The translations under genes and the position numbers were made by a program. A DNA stretch of 64,000 nucleotides, taken from the NCBI GenBank assembly GCA_963920665.1, contig OY987266.1, positions 19,642,248 to 19,706,247 on the forward strand. The letters run 5' to 3'. This document shows positions 26,500 through 40,927 of this stretch, piece after piece. The notes under the pieces are model-generated. The model was not told the origin of the DNA. It did not search any database and saw nothing but the letters and a program-made list of their open reading frames with translations. The stretch comes from Straminergon stramineum (taxonomy: Eukaryota > Streptophyta > Bryopsida > Hypnales > Calliergonaceae). The first letter of the stretch is position 1. Each line of letters starts with the position of its first letter.

Positions 26500-27200
26500 A
26501 AACATCCCAGGTACCCCCCTAGCACCCAAACCCCAAACCCCCAAACCCCGATACCCGGGCATAGAGGCAGCCAGGGATAGGTACAATGACAGAAGGGGCC
26601 GAACACAATGGCAATTAGGGGGGGGCCGGGTATAGCGACAATGGGAGGGCGGCCACTACGAGCAGCCAGGGCGAAGGATAGGGGGGGTCCGAAATTCAGT
26701 CTAGGGAAGGGGTCTGAAATTAAGTCCAAGAGAGGGGGTCCGAAATTAAGTCCAGGGAAGGGGGGGGTCGAAGTTAAGGCAGGAAATGGGAATCAGGTCC
26801 AGGGAGGGGGTCCGAGAGTAAGCCAGGGAGGGGAATTCAGGGATTAAGGGACAAGGAGTGGGGATCAAAAATTAAGAGTAAGAGAAGGGAGTCCAGCAAG
26901 GGTGCCCAGGCCAGGAGTCTAGCAGCTATAGTAAGGGGGGAAGGGAAGGGGAAATTAGCACGTCAAGGCAAGAAGGGGGGAGAGAAGACACCACTCAAGG
27001 TCCCTACCGCTCTAACATAGCCCTCGGGGCAGGGAATCCAACTCCCCGTCTCCCATAAACCTTACCACGGCAATAAAAACAAGCAAAGAAGGAAGGAGCA
27101 AAGATGGCGGAAGGCCGAAAGAATAAGGAGAAATGACAAGGGGAGAGACAACTTGAAGGAAGAGGGTGAAGGTAGATAGGATAGGGTGAAATCCTCAAGA
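26500..27200. repeat. Strand-asymmetric G-rich tract with 26-bp tandem repeats
   Basis: At 26525-26549 the plus strand has runs of C4-C5 spaced by AAA, so the minus strand could fold into a G-quadruplex. From about 26685 to 26765 a unit like GGGGTCCGAAATTAAGTCC recurs with starts at 26688, 26713 and 26739 and degenerate copies to 26811. The plus strand is strikingly poor in C and T from 26600 to 27190. Minus-strand frames here are compositional artefacts. Confidence 0.65.
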
Positions 27201-30200
27201 CTTACTTAGGCCTTTAGATTAGAAGTAGGTAATCACCACAAGATTAAGTATGAGATGTAAATATAGGACGTAAGGTATAAGACGTAAGAAGTAGCTCAAC
27301 CTTGGGGAAAGGTAGAACATGTCCTTTAGATTAGCTTAGTAGGTAGAAGCAAGGGTAGTTGGGCCACCTTAGAATGTGGGAGGAAAGAAAAAGGAAGAAG
27401 GAGGAAAGAAATAGGCTAAAAATCAACCATTAATCCTTGTACCAATTTATTTTATGATTAGAATGGTGGTTTGTTGTCTCACAGCACAGGAGTTCATTGC
27501 AGAGGAGGTAGAGCTTCAGGTGGGCGCGATCAACGATTCAACTTCCGAGGTATGAGTTAACCCTTTCCAACCTTTCCCTAGGTCTCTAATTAAAAGCTGG
27601 TAGCTTAGCCGAGGCTTACCCCTAGGTCAGACCCTTAGGACTATAGGTCAGGTCGTTTCCAGGGACATAAGCTTAAAGAAGGGGGCCGTGGCTTTCCAAA
27701 ACCCTAAGGCACATCCAAATCGGGTAAAAATTGAGAAAGTTATCACTGGATGAAGTTTAGGGTCAAATTGGATGAAGAGTAGCCAAACTCCGAAATTGAC
27801 AGAGAATTAAATAGAGTAGGAGGAGGCTCCCAACTAGGGTCCAGGGCCGAAGGGAAAAGTCAATTCCAAATTATGGGTTAGGAGAAATTAACAGATGAAG
27901 TTTGGGTAAAGCTTGGATGAAAATTCAGTATAAATCCCTGATCAAGGCCCAACTTCAGATCTGGGTAGGAGCAATTCTTTTGAACCGTTCCTCAAAATTT
28001 TGGATCTTTCTGAATTGGGGAACTAGGTGTAATCGTTGGATGAAGTTTGAAGAACCGAGTATCGGTCAAACTTCATCCACCCATAACTTTGGCTAGGAAG
28101 GTCAGATAGAGTCGAGTCTTATGTTTTTAGAAATGGCACAAGATTTACTAGAGGGCTACTAGGATAGTTCTTCCCTAGTGTAGGTTCCACCCAAATCATC
28201 CAGTAGGCCCTCCATCCAGTCGGCCCAAAACATTGGAAGTAGTTTAAGCAAATCTTGCAATTTGGGGTCACTTAGGCACTTAGTAAAAAGATCCATTGCT
28301 TGGAAGGCACAGTGGACCATGCTTAAACACCCAAAGGTAGGAGTCACTTAGCCGAAACTCAGAACCTGGTTGTATTCACGAATTATCAAGGGTGGGTAAT
28401 TTGGCACTCACAGCACCTCAACAAACCATTTGATTCCACTCGCTCTACCAACAGCTTCCTTGCACTAGCTAAGTTGAGTGACGCTAGTCCTAATGGCTTC
28501 AATAGGCAACTTACAAATATACCCTCTCAAAATATATTTTCACATGATAGACAAATTGGATGCAATAAAGAAGTATAGCTTGGTGAAGAGGTTAGGAATT
28601 TGAATAGTTGGTAACTCAACTAAAAATTAAAAAATCTGCTGACAACACTATTATTCCTATGAGTTTTCAATACAAGGACATGAAAATGGCAAAAAACCCT
28701 AACATGGTATGATGTAGATTGTCTTTTAGTTGAAATTGACAACTTTGTTTGTTAGAAGGGAGTTGTTAATGTTGAAAATTGTTTGTGTTAGAAGCTTACG
28801 TTAGTTGTTCTTAATAGTTCACTTGCCAGTTGGTTAGTAGTTAAAACTAAGGTGAATGAGGTTAGGATTAGGGTTAGCTAGCAGTTGGCCGCCTTAGGAT
28901 GTGGTGGCTATTTGGAGGCAAGGGATCACCCTTGTCTCTCTCTCTCTCTCTTGTTTCTTGGTGTTTTGGAGGTAGGGGAGGCCCTTTTATACCAAATTAT
29001 GTATTGTTGGTGATTTATATTTTGAAAAAAGCATTGATATGGAGGATTTTGTGGTGTATTTGCAAAAGTGTTGGATTAGAGCAAACTTTTGGAATTGGTT
29101 CTTTGGCAAGGTGATCTAGTGTGAACCTAAATTTTGGATCTAGATCTTTTATGTTTATAGAGATCTAAGTGAACAATTGATCTTTGTGGTGTCTACAAGT
29201 TATTCCCAATTTTTCCAAACTGAAAACATACCATTTTGTCATGCGGGCATTATAAGTTGAAATCAACTTAATTATTCTATTTCTTGTAAAACAAGCTCAT
29301 CAATACATATATACAAGACAAAATTCTCCATTTCTTTTTTCCTTTATTTAGTTGACTTATTCTCAAGTCTTTTAATGAGGCTAAGTGTAATACAAAAAGT
29401 AACAAACAAACAACCGGAAAAGAATATAATATAATAGGTTCTTTTGAAGAAAGTCTCAAGTTAGCTAGAATTTCAGATAGCTAAGGGTTATATAGCATTA
29501 GAAGGAAAATGGGGCTAAAACACAAGCCCTATTTTTTAAACTTTTTATTATGATAATTGTCATTCATTATTTTATTTTGAAGTGGCATGAGGCACTCTAC
29601 ATTGGTGCTAAATGGCATTCATGATGGAACACACTAGTTAGAGTGTACCACCATGCATTGATCATGACACCCATACAAAGGCCATTATTGATTTTTAGTG
29701 TTGCATTGGTCCAATTCCAAGCCAATGATACTTGATATCATCCCTTGGGGTGCCACAAAGGTTGTCATCATCATTTCTTGAGAGTGTTTCTCTTATATTG
29801 AGTACTCTTTAAAGAAGCATTCAACACCTCATATGTACTTGTACATAACCATTGCCTTAAGCCGTTTTAATGCCTAAGCAAAGTGCCCTACTATAGCCCC
29901 ATTTTCCTTTTAACAATGGATAGATGATATTCTATTAATAAAATAAAATATTATTAGGATTTATAAGGAAATCTTCATATGAAAATACTTGTGCATAATC
30001 TTGTAAGAAAAATCTATAAGTATGTTCGTCAATTACTAGACTCATGAATGCAATCCTATGCAAATGTTGTATGCTATAAATGAGTTAGAAAATATGGTTG
30101 GATAGGATTCTCTCAATGCGCATCACTTATGGCAATAGTCTATTATTGTATGGTTATGTTTAGAGCATTGGTCGAGTAATAGTCTTATATTCCATATATA

Positions 30201-33200
30201 ATATCTATATTTTTTTAAATTCCTCTAATCCTTAATTAAATTCCATAGTTTCTCCTTTCATTCAATGCCATCTATTACCATGTTGAATAATAATCAATAT
30301 GTAAATTGTAATAATTAATCTTCAAAGTCCATTCACACTTTTTTTTTTATTAATCTAAATTCAAACCATAAAATAATAAAAATTTCAAATTAAGTCTAAA
30401 CAATATCATAATCAAATTACAATCTTCAAGCAAACTCACAAACATTCTCACTTTGGATACAATCACACATCCAGCCATAGTCTTTGATTAACTTCACAAA
30501 ATTTCTTATCAAATAATTAAAAAATTTACATGTACCATCTATAGTAATTACCTACAATAAACTTCAATTTTCATAATGCATACAGATCTCACTTACTCAT
30601 AATAAAATGAAAATGAAAGATTAAAATTCATTACTCAAGCAAATATCACTCTACAATCTATAGTTAGCACCCATGTAATCACTTGTATTAATTTACACTC
30701 AATCTATCTCAAATTTTCAAACTTAAATCATAATGAATTCATCACACATTGATGTAATTGAAGTAAATAATTACCAAATAGAAAATTACTCTTTAATAAA
30801 TTATAATAAGTTCAAACCAAAGGAGGCTTGTCAATGGGAATTTTATAACAATAGAGAATTGATATAATTTAGCTTCTAGTTCCAATGAAGGTTCTATTTC
30901 CAACTCAATTGCTCAGCACTCCAAATATAGATAATCTCCCAATTTGTAAAATAACAACAATCACCACTACAACGACACTTAATAACCTAATATCCAAACC
31001 AAGCAATCTTGATAATTTCAATTAGGTATATATATATATATATATATAATGCAACAATTTCTAAATTAAATCAATAATACTCATTCGCATACTCAGATTC
31101 CATGAACCCAAAACTCCCAATTTGGCTAATACATTCACAATGTAAAATCCATTCCAATGACAAACATTACATACAACTAACATTCAACTTGATACATCAC
31201 ACACTTCTCATAATCCAACATACACAATTTAAAACGTAATTAGGCAACTTAACTCTGATTCATATTAATCACGAAAAAAATTTACAAGAAAGACAACCAA
31301 ATTAGGTTGGACTTGTATTGGCATCTCTTGTAGTGGGTGATGACAACCAACTCTGAAGCCAACAAAATACCTAGCAATGGCACCCTTTCATTTCCAACTT
31401 GGGAGAAAGATGCCATGACCCTTAACATCACATTCACGTGAAAATCCAAATTGGTAACTTACCCAACTTACCAACTCAAACTTTGACTAGGCAACACGAA
31501 CACCAAATTAGCACTTTAATTTGCATTGAAAGGCTAATACAATGAACTTTATACTTCAAAGCTCACAATTGAACACCATTAAAATTTCCAAGTCAATGTT
31601 CATATTCTACATATGCTCAAATACCAAGAGATTATAACATGTGTATTTGCACTAAAAAATTCATGCATTACCATTCATGCACCATTACTCATAATTTCAC
31701 ATACATACACATTCAATTCATTACAAAATAATCTACAATCGCTTGAATTGAACATAAAAATTGCACATATAAAATCATTCATATATAAAAAATGTTCATG
31801 TAAAAGACAATTACTCGAGGAAGGCTAAACCACACTTGTTTAATCTCTCAACAAAAAGAAAATGCTACCTACTTATATTTAGAATTCTTGCATTGACATC
31901 CCTTCACTTCTTAATTGTTTACAGTCATTCGTATGAATAATTTCTTTGAGTTGTCAATAGACACTTTTTCAAATCCATAGAGTATATGCATTCATATCAT
32001 ATGGATTTTGAAAATTGAAATTCCAATGTGAACCATGTTTTACACTAAAACAACAATTTCCATTCAAATTTAAAAATTTTGTGTTTTCACCAAGCAAACT
32101 ATTTTTACATCATCCACAAATTTCAACTAAGATGTTGGTCAATCTAGTCTTGAATGTTTTCCAAATTAGGGATCAACATGATACAAATTGCTATTAACTA
32201 TTAAGCCATATGTCGATATTTTGGTCACTATTTTTCCTTTTTCTCCAAAATATAATCTATTAAGTTGCTCATATAGCAACTAATCAACTACAAATAAACA
32301 ATAGTTTTCATTTCTTACCAATTCATGCCTGCACTTGGTAATTTCCTAGTGTCATTTTTCACTAGTTTATTCTCTCAAATAGACAATAAAGGAGAATATT
32401 TTTGTTGCTTCAACTTTCTATAAATTGAAAGTGATGATATAGTATTTTAGATGTAGAGGTGAAAATATGAGATTTTGATCTATAAAAGAAATCAATTACA
32501 ACTTTGTGAAGTTGTGAATTATGAGTGTTTTACCTCCACCCTTGAGATAAACTAAGCACAATCGGTCTCTTTGTATTTCTAATGTTGAATTCTTAGTAGG
32601 TGCCTTATTGTTGTCCAATTGTACCTTCTAAGCAAAGGAAAACCTTGCGTTGTTCTAAAAACTTGAAGTCTCTTAATATAAACTTAAAACAAAGAAATCT
32701 CATAAAGAAATTTGGGCTGATTTTGGTCAATGGAACCAAAATCTGATCCTCAAAAGAAAAGATAGCCAAATCAAGATTTCAAATATCCTAAGTCGTAGAG
32801 CATCTCATGCCCTGTCCAAAATGCTAAAATACGTTCTAACTAGACCTCACTACAAGAATTTATCAACAGATGAGGTATTACTTCAAAAACTTTCTTATAA
32901 AATTCATCCAAGAATTTCTACTAACTTGCTAATGAAAATTTACTTTTGCTTTCAATTTAGAGTTTAGAGTTAATTCTAGTTCTAAAGTTTTAATTTATAC
33001 TTGAATTGATCAAGCACTTATGACTTTCATCCAAATCTTAACTAAACTAAGATCAAACTTCATCCTAGGTTATCTTCCTTAATTTTGACCTATTTTCTAA
33101 GTGTAAATCAGTTCTAAAATCTTCAAAAGATTCCCTAAATAATTATGACTCAAAATTTTTCCTTGGTTGTTATAAAAAAGATTCTAATTGACTACTTGTT

Positions 33201-34656
33201 ACTTACTACTCTTGATTTCTACTCAATCATTTTTTATTGATGATATAGTGTCTAATAATGAAATTAATTTTTATCAAGTGTCATTACTATAATAAAACAT
33301 AAAAATCCAAATTATCCACTCACCAAATTGCCTTCATAATGTTTGACCACCATGCTTTCACCTCAACAAAAGATATTGTCAAACTTTGGTGGCCATTTCC
33401 CTACTACTGACTTTATTTAATCATGGTTTCTATACCTAGTTGTTGTTTTGTACATTGGTCATAGCTCTCAAGTCCATAGATGCCAAGATATTGATCCAAG
33501 ATAGAAGATAAATGAAAGAAAGTATCCTCTAATTTTCATAAGTAGATCACAAAAACTCAAGAATATTAAAGCTCTCAAATACTCCCCTCTTAGCTCCCTT
33601 GGATTTCAAGCACCTCAACTTTGATGCCTAATCTTGATCTAAAATTTGGGATGTAGGAAGTTTTAAAGTCCAATGACACCTATCAATAGATAAGAAGATT
33701 ATCAAGTCATTATATCATTTATCATCTAGAGCCAATTCAACTCATTGTTGCTATACTATGAGCAAAGAAAAATAAAGCTAGTCATTACAATTAAGAGTGT
33801 TGTGTAGACAAGCTTCTTATTTTCTAATAGGCAAATTTCCAATTTGGGGTTTGAAGGGATGTTTTTGACAATCTTGAGTTATAGATTTTGGATAGTTAAT
33901 CCTTATAACGCTCCCACATATAAGTCTAAATTTTTGAGTAGGAAAGGTTTGTCAATTTGATAGTTAAGGGAATTAAGGTTAAAATGGTCGTGGGTAGTAA
34001 TTCTTGAATTGGTGGTTGAGCTAGTTGGTATTGAGTCCTTTTAATTCTCTGTACTCTGATTTGGAAGGCACCCATTGTTGCATGATGCGCGTGCGAGTCC
34101 AATCCCTTGTTGGCTACTTCTTTTTGTAGTTTTGATGAGAGTAATGAAGAGTGATAAAAAAACTAAAATTGTAAATGATGAATGATGAATTAAATTGAAT
34201 CATGATATGTTGGTTTATGCAGGTGATTTTGTCTAAGGAGAATGAGTGACTAAGTTTGTTGGTTGTGTGGTTGTGTGTGTGCCAATTGGGATTGTAAGAA
34301 TTGAAATTGGGAGTTATGTGTATGGAGTCAAGTTGCTTGTGTCATTGTATGAAAGACCAAATCAAATGCTTCAAAGTGCGCATGCTATGTCGACTTGGTG
34401 TTTGGTCATAAATATTGGATGAGTCCTAAATTAAAAATCAAATGAGTGATTTGTGTTTTGGAATTGTATTATCTATTTTGGAGATTAAACCTATTAGCAT
34501 AGATTCCCTACTTGACTGTCTCTTTTGGAACGAACTTCTTATACTAAAGAGTAATTTCCAATTAGGTCATTATTCTCTTTCAACATTTTGTGCCGCTGCT
34601 TGAGAGACAATTAATTAGGTTGGCTTATCTATGAAAAATCAATTGATAATAGAATG
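27201..34656. other. AT-rich non-coding DNA with two microsatellites
   Basis: No credible gene. A (TC)n run lies at 28934-28951 and a (TA)n run at 31027-31049. Between 29.5 and 34 kb the base composition is very AT-rich and open frames are short. The stretch 27.2-28.4 kb has phrases about 'ggatgaagtttg' that recur, suggesting old repeat remains. Confidence 0.5.
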
Positions 34657-34917
34657 ATAGATCCAAATTTTGAAATTTTTGGCCAAGAAAATCAAGAGAG
34701 AATTATTTGCATCAAAATTGTTTACAATTACTGGGGCATATTACAAACTTGGAAGAAGAAAGAGATAATTTGTTAAGTGTAAGAGATGGTTTGTGGAGTG
34801 AGAGAAGCCAATCTTTTGTTGAAAGAGAAGACTTATATTCTCAAATTTCAATTAGAGATGAAATTATTAATGATTTGAAATTCAAATTCCAAGAAGAAAA
34901 TGATAATATCCAAAAAT

Positions 34918-35193
34918 GGCCATATTAGTTAAATTGAGACAAAATGTACATTTTGAGATTTGAGCCCTGCTATTGGAGACCTCTAGTCTAATGAATCAAA
35001 GATTCATAAACAAATCAACCTTCAAAGAATCAAAGGTTCATAAATGTATAAATATATGAAATTCTCAATTTTCTCAATAGTCTGCTTTTTTTTTAGTATG
35101 ATTAGGGTGCAAATGTTGGACACTATTATCATCTAACTGTAGGGTCAAGGATAACATAAGATTGAAAATTGTCTCATTTTAACAAATACGGCC
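34918..35193. mobile_element. 276-bp MITE with GGCC termini, in the coiled-coil relic
   Basis: Termini GGCCATATTAGTTAAATTGA and, reversed, GGCCGTATTTGTTAAAATGA extend as an inverted repeat of about 29 bp. Flanks CAAAAAT and TAAAAAT are a probable imperfect TSD. Different family from the TTAA elements. Confidence 0.75.
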
Positions 35194-35576
35194 TAAAAAT
35201 TAGAAGAACAAAATGTTGGAGGAAGAAAAAGAGAAAAAATTTGCAAGAGAAAATGAAAGATTCACAAGGAAAGAATATATTGAATTAAATCATGCAAGTT
35301 TTGGTTATAAATGTAAAATTGCAAACTTCAATGATGAATTGTCAAAATTAACTCAACAAAATAAAGAACTAATTAGTGGATCAAAGGAGAATTCAAAAAT
35401 CTATGAAGATAATGAATATAACAAAGAGAATTATGACTTACAAATTGCAGTTCTTAAAAATAATTTTGCAAAAGAGTTGGCCAAAGCATTGAAAGAAAAA
35501 GAAATGAAGAATCCAGATCATTAAATTAAAACCAAAATACTATAATGAAAAGAATTCTTTGGAAACTTGCTTTTCA

Positions 35577-36526
35577 TTAACCCCTAAATGTATTTGACTA
35601 TGTTTTCACCAAAAATGCTCCAAAAATGCCATTTCTAGTACAAGTACCAAATTTTAGAAAAAAATACATTTTTGGATACAAATAATTGTAGGATCTTGTA
35701 GTACACTCATTTGAAAAGATGTAGAAAAGTTTCAAAAATTTCCACTATATAGATTGCAAGATATTAGCGTTTGAATTGACAAAAATCATTTTTTGGGCCC
35801 TTCAAAAAACTAGGCAGTTGCACTTTACAAGGTCAGATTTGTATGAAAAAATGTCCAATATGGTGGTACATTTTAAAATTCCTTCTTCAAGTCAATTTGG
35901 CTATATGCTTGAAAAAATTCAAATAATTTAGATTTTAGAATTGTACAACATATAGGAAAAAAATAGTAAGTAGAAAGAAGTAAAAAATGATTCAAAATAC
36001 TAAACTATTAACAATTTAGTTATGGAATTGCAAAATGCCAATCCTAAAGTCTGTAGTGTTATAATAAATAATCTACATCCTATGATTTTGTTTTATTTCA
36101 AAAACATTGAAAATTGAGCTAAATAAAAGACTTCAAAGTTTATCTTAGAGTATAGATTTTGTAACTGCCCATAAAATAAATCTGCTCATAACTTTCATCT
36201 CAATAATGAAAATGGAATGATTCAAAGCTTTCCATGTATACATAAATCTAGAAAATCAATTTCAAATTTTTGTTTATGAAAAAAGTGATTTTTTAAGAAT
36301 TTTTTTGATTTGCTTCGGCTACTAGCCGAGCAATGAAAATGACATATCATGTGATAACTTTTTAACCATGTAGTCAAAATTTATGAAAATTGTCGTGCCT
36401 TAAAGCAACTCCTCAGTCACATATTGTATAAAAAATTTATAGGAAAAAAATAAAAATTTGATTCGTAGAGAGCTACCCTCTATCTCTATGTTGTCAAAAA
36501 TTGTAGTTTGGACATTCAAGGGTTAA
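35577..36526. mobile_element. 950-bp TTAA-flanked MITE
   Basis: Left end TTAACCCCTAAATGT, right end (reversed) TTAACCCTTGAATGTCC. Its interior, including 'agattgcaagatatt', resembles that of 53143-54069. No transposase. Confidence 0.75.
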
Positions 36527-36740
36527 AACTAAGGTCAATGCATTCAACTTTAAGTAAGAATTATGAAGATTTGATTGTTATGCAAAATGAATTAAATACA
36601 TTTTTCATTGCAATTGGAAAGTTTGAATAAGCAACTTCAAATTATTCTATGTGAAAATGTGAAAGAAATGATCTCATTGTCATGCAATGTTATTTCTCTT
36701 AAAATTATTTTCATGTTGGAAAAAATTAAATGCAAAGAAT

Positions 36741-39177
36741 ATGAACAATATTTGTTTCTCTACTTCTACTTTTTTTCCATTTTCCTACACCAAATGGTAA
36801 TTAAAACTTAAATTTGAGGCATATAAACATGTCCCTATTGTAATTCAAAATTTTATATGTGTTTTTAGAGTTGATTAGTGCAACATATACACTCTAACCA
36901 TTGTTGAACACAGACCACACAAACAATACATATATAGACATCATATATATCAAATGATTCATACAAATGAAACATAAATATACAATAGGAGAAAAATTAT
37001 ATAAACTGAAAATCCTACAAATAATATTATATTGGCTAAGTTGGACTTAAATGCAACATGTTCTTACAAATTGCCTAGAGTACCCCCTATAGGTCTAAAT
37101 TGGAGCAAACAAACAAATGACAATCCAAAATGAGATGTTCATTATTTTGTCTATTTGCAAATGGAAAATGGAAGCTCCTTAGTCCTCATGTGGGTTCTTC
37201 CCCTCCCTTCTAGACTGTTCTTTGAGTAGATTTATAAATTATATATTGTAGTCCATTACTATGTATTGTACAGTAGTTGTAATACAATATGCTTCAAAAA
37301 AGTGATGTTAGAGTAACTTGAATATATATATTTTTAATTATTAGTGTAAGCATTTAAAATGTAACCTATAATAGATCTCATGATGTTTCTAAAGCAACCA
37401 CTAATGAAGTATCCAGGACAATAAGTGTACACAATCAATTGACAAGAAACAACAAAAAATATCTTGAACTATAACAAATAGTTGGTGCAAGATAGTAAAG
37501 GAGAAACTACACAAAACAAGATGTGTTTCAACAAAAATAGACAACCAAAAGATAGGCAAGCCATGGAGAAAACATTTATTGAACAAGCCCAACAAGAAAA
37601 GGAAAAATCAATTGCTCTCCTCTAATTTTGACGACATGTTGGAAAGAAAATCGTTGGGAAAATAAGATGGTGCCAATTTTTTGACTACCAACCCTTTATG
37701 TTACCTCACAACTTTGTAGAGGTATATCTTTCTTTCCAATGATTTTTCCAAGGGGAAAGCGTGTCTTGGATATGGGTGATTGCAAGAAAGACCGGTCTCA
37801 TTTTGCGTCACATTCAGAGTAACAAAGTTGTTTTCCATTAGAATTTTTGGATCTAGAGGCCAATGAGTTTGAAATTTTTATTGGATATATCTAACTTGAT
37901 TTTAATCACATCCCTTATTTTTTAGAAATTAAAAAAAAAAGCATTTTATATTTAAAAATTAATTTTTCTTATTTGTCGTACTTTGGGATTTAGGGGTTTT
38001 TAGTACTGGGGAGGATCCAAAATTAATGATGTAGGGCTGAAATTTTTGTGGTCTATTCCTATAGTAGGAGTACATGTGTGTACCAAAGGAAATATAAAAA
38101 TACATTATTTTATGGCCTCCATATTCGTGCAAATAGGGCTCCCTTGCGAGTACACTTCTGAACATTAAAGATGGTTTCAACTTCATCTTTTTGGTGAAAT
38201 CCAATCACCATCAAGTCCTTACAAATTTCCAATTTTTAGGGTTTTTTGTTCATGATTTTATATTTATTATTAATTTATATCTCAGTGTATCTATAGTCTA
38301 CAGCAAACTGTCCTTTTCTCAAATAATACTATTTTAGTACTTACTAATAGTCATAGTACTCAAACAATACTTTTAGCCATCAATTATTTAGATCAATGGT
38401 TGAGATTTTTTGGTTTTATGGTACTTGTAGTACTCCTAGTACTGAGAGCAAAAATTGTTGTTTTGGCAAAACACTACAAAAACTGAACGGTCTTTCTTGC
38501 AACCATCCATATCTAGGAGACTTATAGGATGGTAGGTTTGCCGAATCTTGCGGAGAATACTTTGAGGGGGGGGGGGGGGGGGGGCTATCTCTTCCCTCTT
38601 GAATAGTGTTACAACGAGCCATAGTATCCACATGCGGTGAGTTTGGAAATGGCGAGCTTCAGAGTTGTTTTTATATTCAATTGGAGTAATTTTGTGCACT
38701 CCTTGATATTGATTGGACGGTGTCCACTCTACACTAGGCCATGATGTATGTCCGAATTAGTGAGTCCCAAGACGAGTCTTAAAGTGAAATTGCTTGGGCC
38801 TAGTGGGCCTAGTGGGGAGTTGAGTATTGTTCAAGGGAAGTTGGATAATATTCAAGGAAATTACGCTAGTGGGGAATAAAGTCGCCATTAAGTACTTGGA
38901 CATCAATAGAAGCTCCACTCAATGTCATAGAATGATATGCATAGTGTCTTGTAGGAGTTCACTAATGGGAGTGATGGGGACCCTGCAGCTAGGGTTGGAA
39001 CCTAACATTATGAATGTGTGCATTGCGTGGCATATGTTGTGTTAGAAAATTGTGACCCTTAGTACCATTAGAAGTGAAGTAATACAAAAGCATTTTTTCA
39101 GTGACTTTGAAGAGATAGATGTTACTAAAGGGCATGACAATTAGAGAACAAAAATGGCACTTATAGGTATTTCCACC
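36741..39177. other. Intergenic with a 19-nt poly-G run at 38566-38584
   Basis: No gene recognised. The homopolymer G tract follows TTTGA. A 'gtact/agtac'-rich segment at 38320-38450 may be a MITE end. Confidence 0.45.
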
Positions 39178-39399
39178 TTAATCTTGTAACAACATGGAGG
39201 TCTAAAAATACTTGATGGATGACAAAGAACCCTTCTATATAAGATATACAAATGTTCATCCTTGGAATTTTGTATGAAGGAGAGATCTTGTACAAAATTT
39301 TGACCTCCAGTGAGTGCTTTTGGGTTTTTTAATTAAATGATTCCCAAATTACCAGTAAATATGACTTCCAAAGTGACCAAACCAATAATTCAGGGTTAA
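39178..39399. mobile_element. Short TTAA-flanked MITE
   Basis: Right end (reversed) TTAACCCTGAATTATTGG; left TTAATCTTG is degenerate. Interior from about 39215 matches 40180-40365 ('aagaaccCttctat', 'ttcatccttggaattttgt'). Confidence 0.6.
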
Positions 39400-40140
39400 C
39401 CTTGGAAAGACAGGTCTATGGCCAATGATTCAAAACACCCTATTGATCTCTTTGTTTTTTGCCATTTTGCAACTAGATTTGAATGAAAAATTTTATATTT
39501 ATTTTTCAAAGTGAAATCATATGTCTAATACAAGTGGTCAAATTTTCAATTTTGGATGAAAAACTTTGAAATTACTAGAATTTCTTAAGAAATAATTAAA
39601 AAAAAATCATACCAAATATAGAACATATTCAAAAAATCTGAAATTTTCACCATAGATGTATATTACAATATATATAACATTATAGTATAAATCAAAGTTA
39701 CCATGCCACTCGAAATTTAGAAAATTAACAACCATGGGTATAGGTCCAAAGTTCACATTGCTATAAAGTATAGAAATTTATGGATTTTTCAAAATTTTCA
39801 GTTGGAAAAGAAACTAAAATTGATAAGCTGCATTTCATTGGTTGAACTCAAATTCAAAAAAATATCATTTTTATGGCTCAAATTCACATCAAGAGTAAAT
39901 GGCAAGAAATGACTAAAATACATTACAAGGGTGATCCATAGATTCAACATCTTCTTATTTAGAAAAGTCAATAATACCATGATGAAGAAATTTACAATAC
40001 TATCCATTCATCCATTGAATATATACTCAAGTAACTTCCAAGAAACAAATTGGATGGAAAAAAATGTTTTTATTTTCCATCCTACAATCCTAGGTGAAGT
40101 TACCTAAAAGAACACTTAGTGTAGCAACATTATTACAAGG

Positions 40141-40371
40141 TTAACCCTTAAAGGATGCCATGGCTGTGTTTTAGCCAATGAATGATAAAGAATCCTTCTA
40201 TGTAGGACAAAGATGTAACTATTCATCCTCAGAATTTTGTGTGAAAAGGGGAGAGGTCTTGTATAGTAGTTTAACTTCCAATGAGTTTTTTTGGATTTTT
40301 ATAAACCAATGATTTACATGGTACCAAAAGGGATGATTTTCACTACCAGTAGCCCATCCTTCAAGAGTTAA
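40141..40371. mobile_element. 231-bp TTAA-flanked MITE
   Basis: Left TTAACCCTTAAAGGATGCC, right (reversed) TTAACTCTTGAAGGATGGG. It is the best preserved of the short family that includes 39178-39399 and, reversed, 42510-42620. Confidence 0.8.
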
Positions 40372-40927
40372 GCATGGTGGGTGAGAGAATTTTTGCCAAA
40401 AGGAAATGCAAAATTATTTTATAGAATTTATATTTGGCAAGCTATTCTTCCTTTTTCAATAGATGAAATTGCAAAATGATACCAAACCTTAGGATGATAT
40501 CGCTCTATTTTGGATGAATGTACATTCGTTTGGTTGAATAAATAAACCCTCATCCATATAAATATTGCATGTTTCATCCATTTCCATGGATGTAAATAGC
40601 TTCATCATTCCACTGATGATCGCTTTCTGCACTACCTAAAATGCCTGCAACCCAAGTCCCCCCAACACCATTGGTGGAGTTATTTATAGCAAGTGGACCA
40701 ATGTTGGAGGAACAGAGCATCCCACACGGCAGCCTGACTCTGCCACCATTTCCTCCCATCGAAACTGGAGGCGCCCGGCCCCAAATTCTGGGCAAGTTAT
40801 TCTCCGCTGTGTCGTGAACTTTGAGGAGGCCCTGCATTCCGGCCAGGGGGAACTGATTGTCTGTGCCCTTTTCTCATCCCCGGGGGAAACATTGGAACTT
40901 AACTTATTTACTACAATAAAACTCTAA
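40372..40927. other. Intergenic; minus-strand frame of unknown worth
   Basis: An 87-codon frame on the minus strand (40837-40574) contains RIWGRAPPVSMGGNGGRVRL and is less repetitive than its surroundings. It could be an exon remnant, but I recognise no family. Confidence 0.25.

Larger units (their letters stand above)
34657..36740 (+). pseudogene. Coiled-coil protein gene relic, interrupted by two MITEs
   Basis: Fragments in order: MIDPNFEIFGQENQ (from 34657), then LHQNCLQLLGHITNLEEERD to about 34917 after a frameshift; KLEEEKEKKFARENERF to GMKNPDH-like end at 35524; SKNYEDLIVMQNELN (36552 on); and LESLNKQLQIILCEN to about 36740. All are Glu, Lys, Asn and Leu-rich heptad-like sequence, typical of a long coiled coil. 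Insertions at 34918-35193 and 35577-36526 separate the fragments. No family can be named; structural or motor-adaptor roles are common for such proteins, but nothing here decides. Confidence 0.5.
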
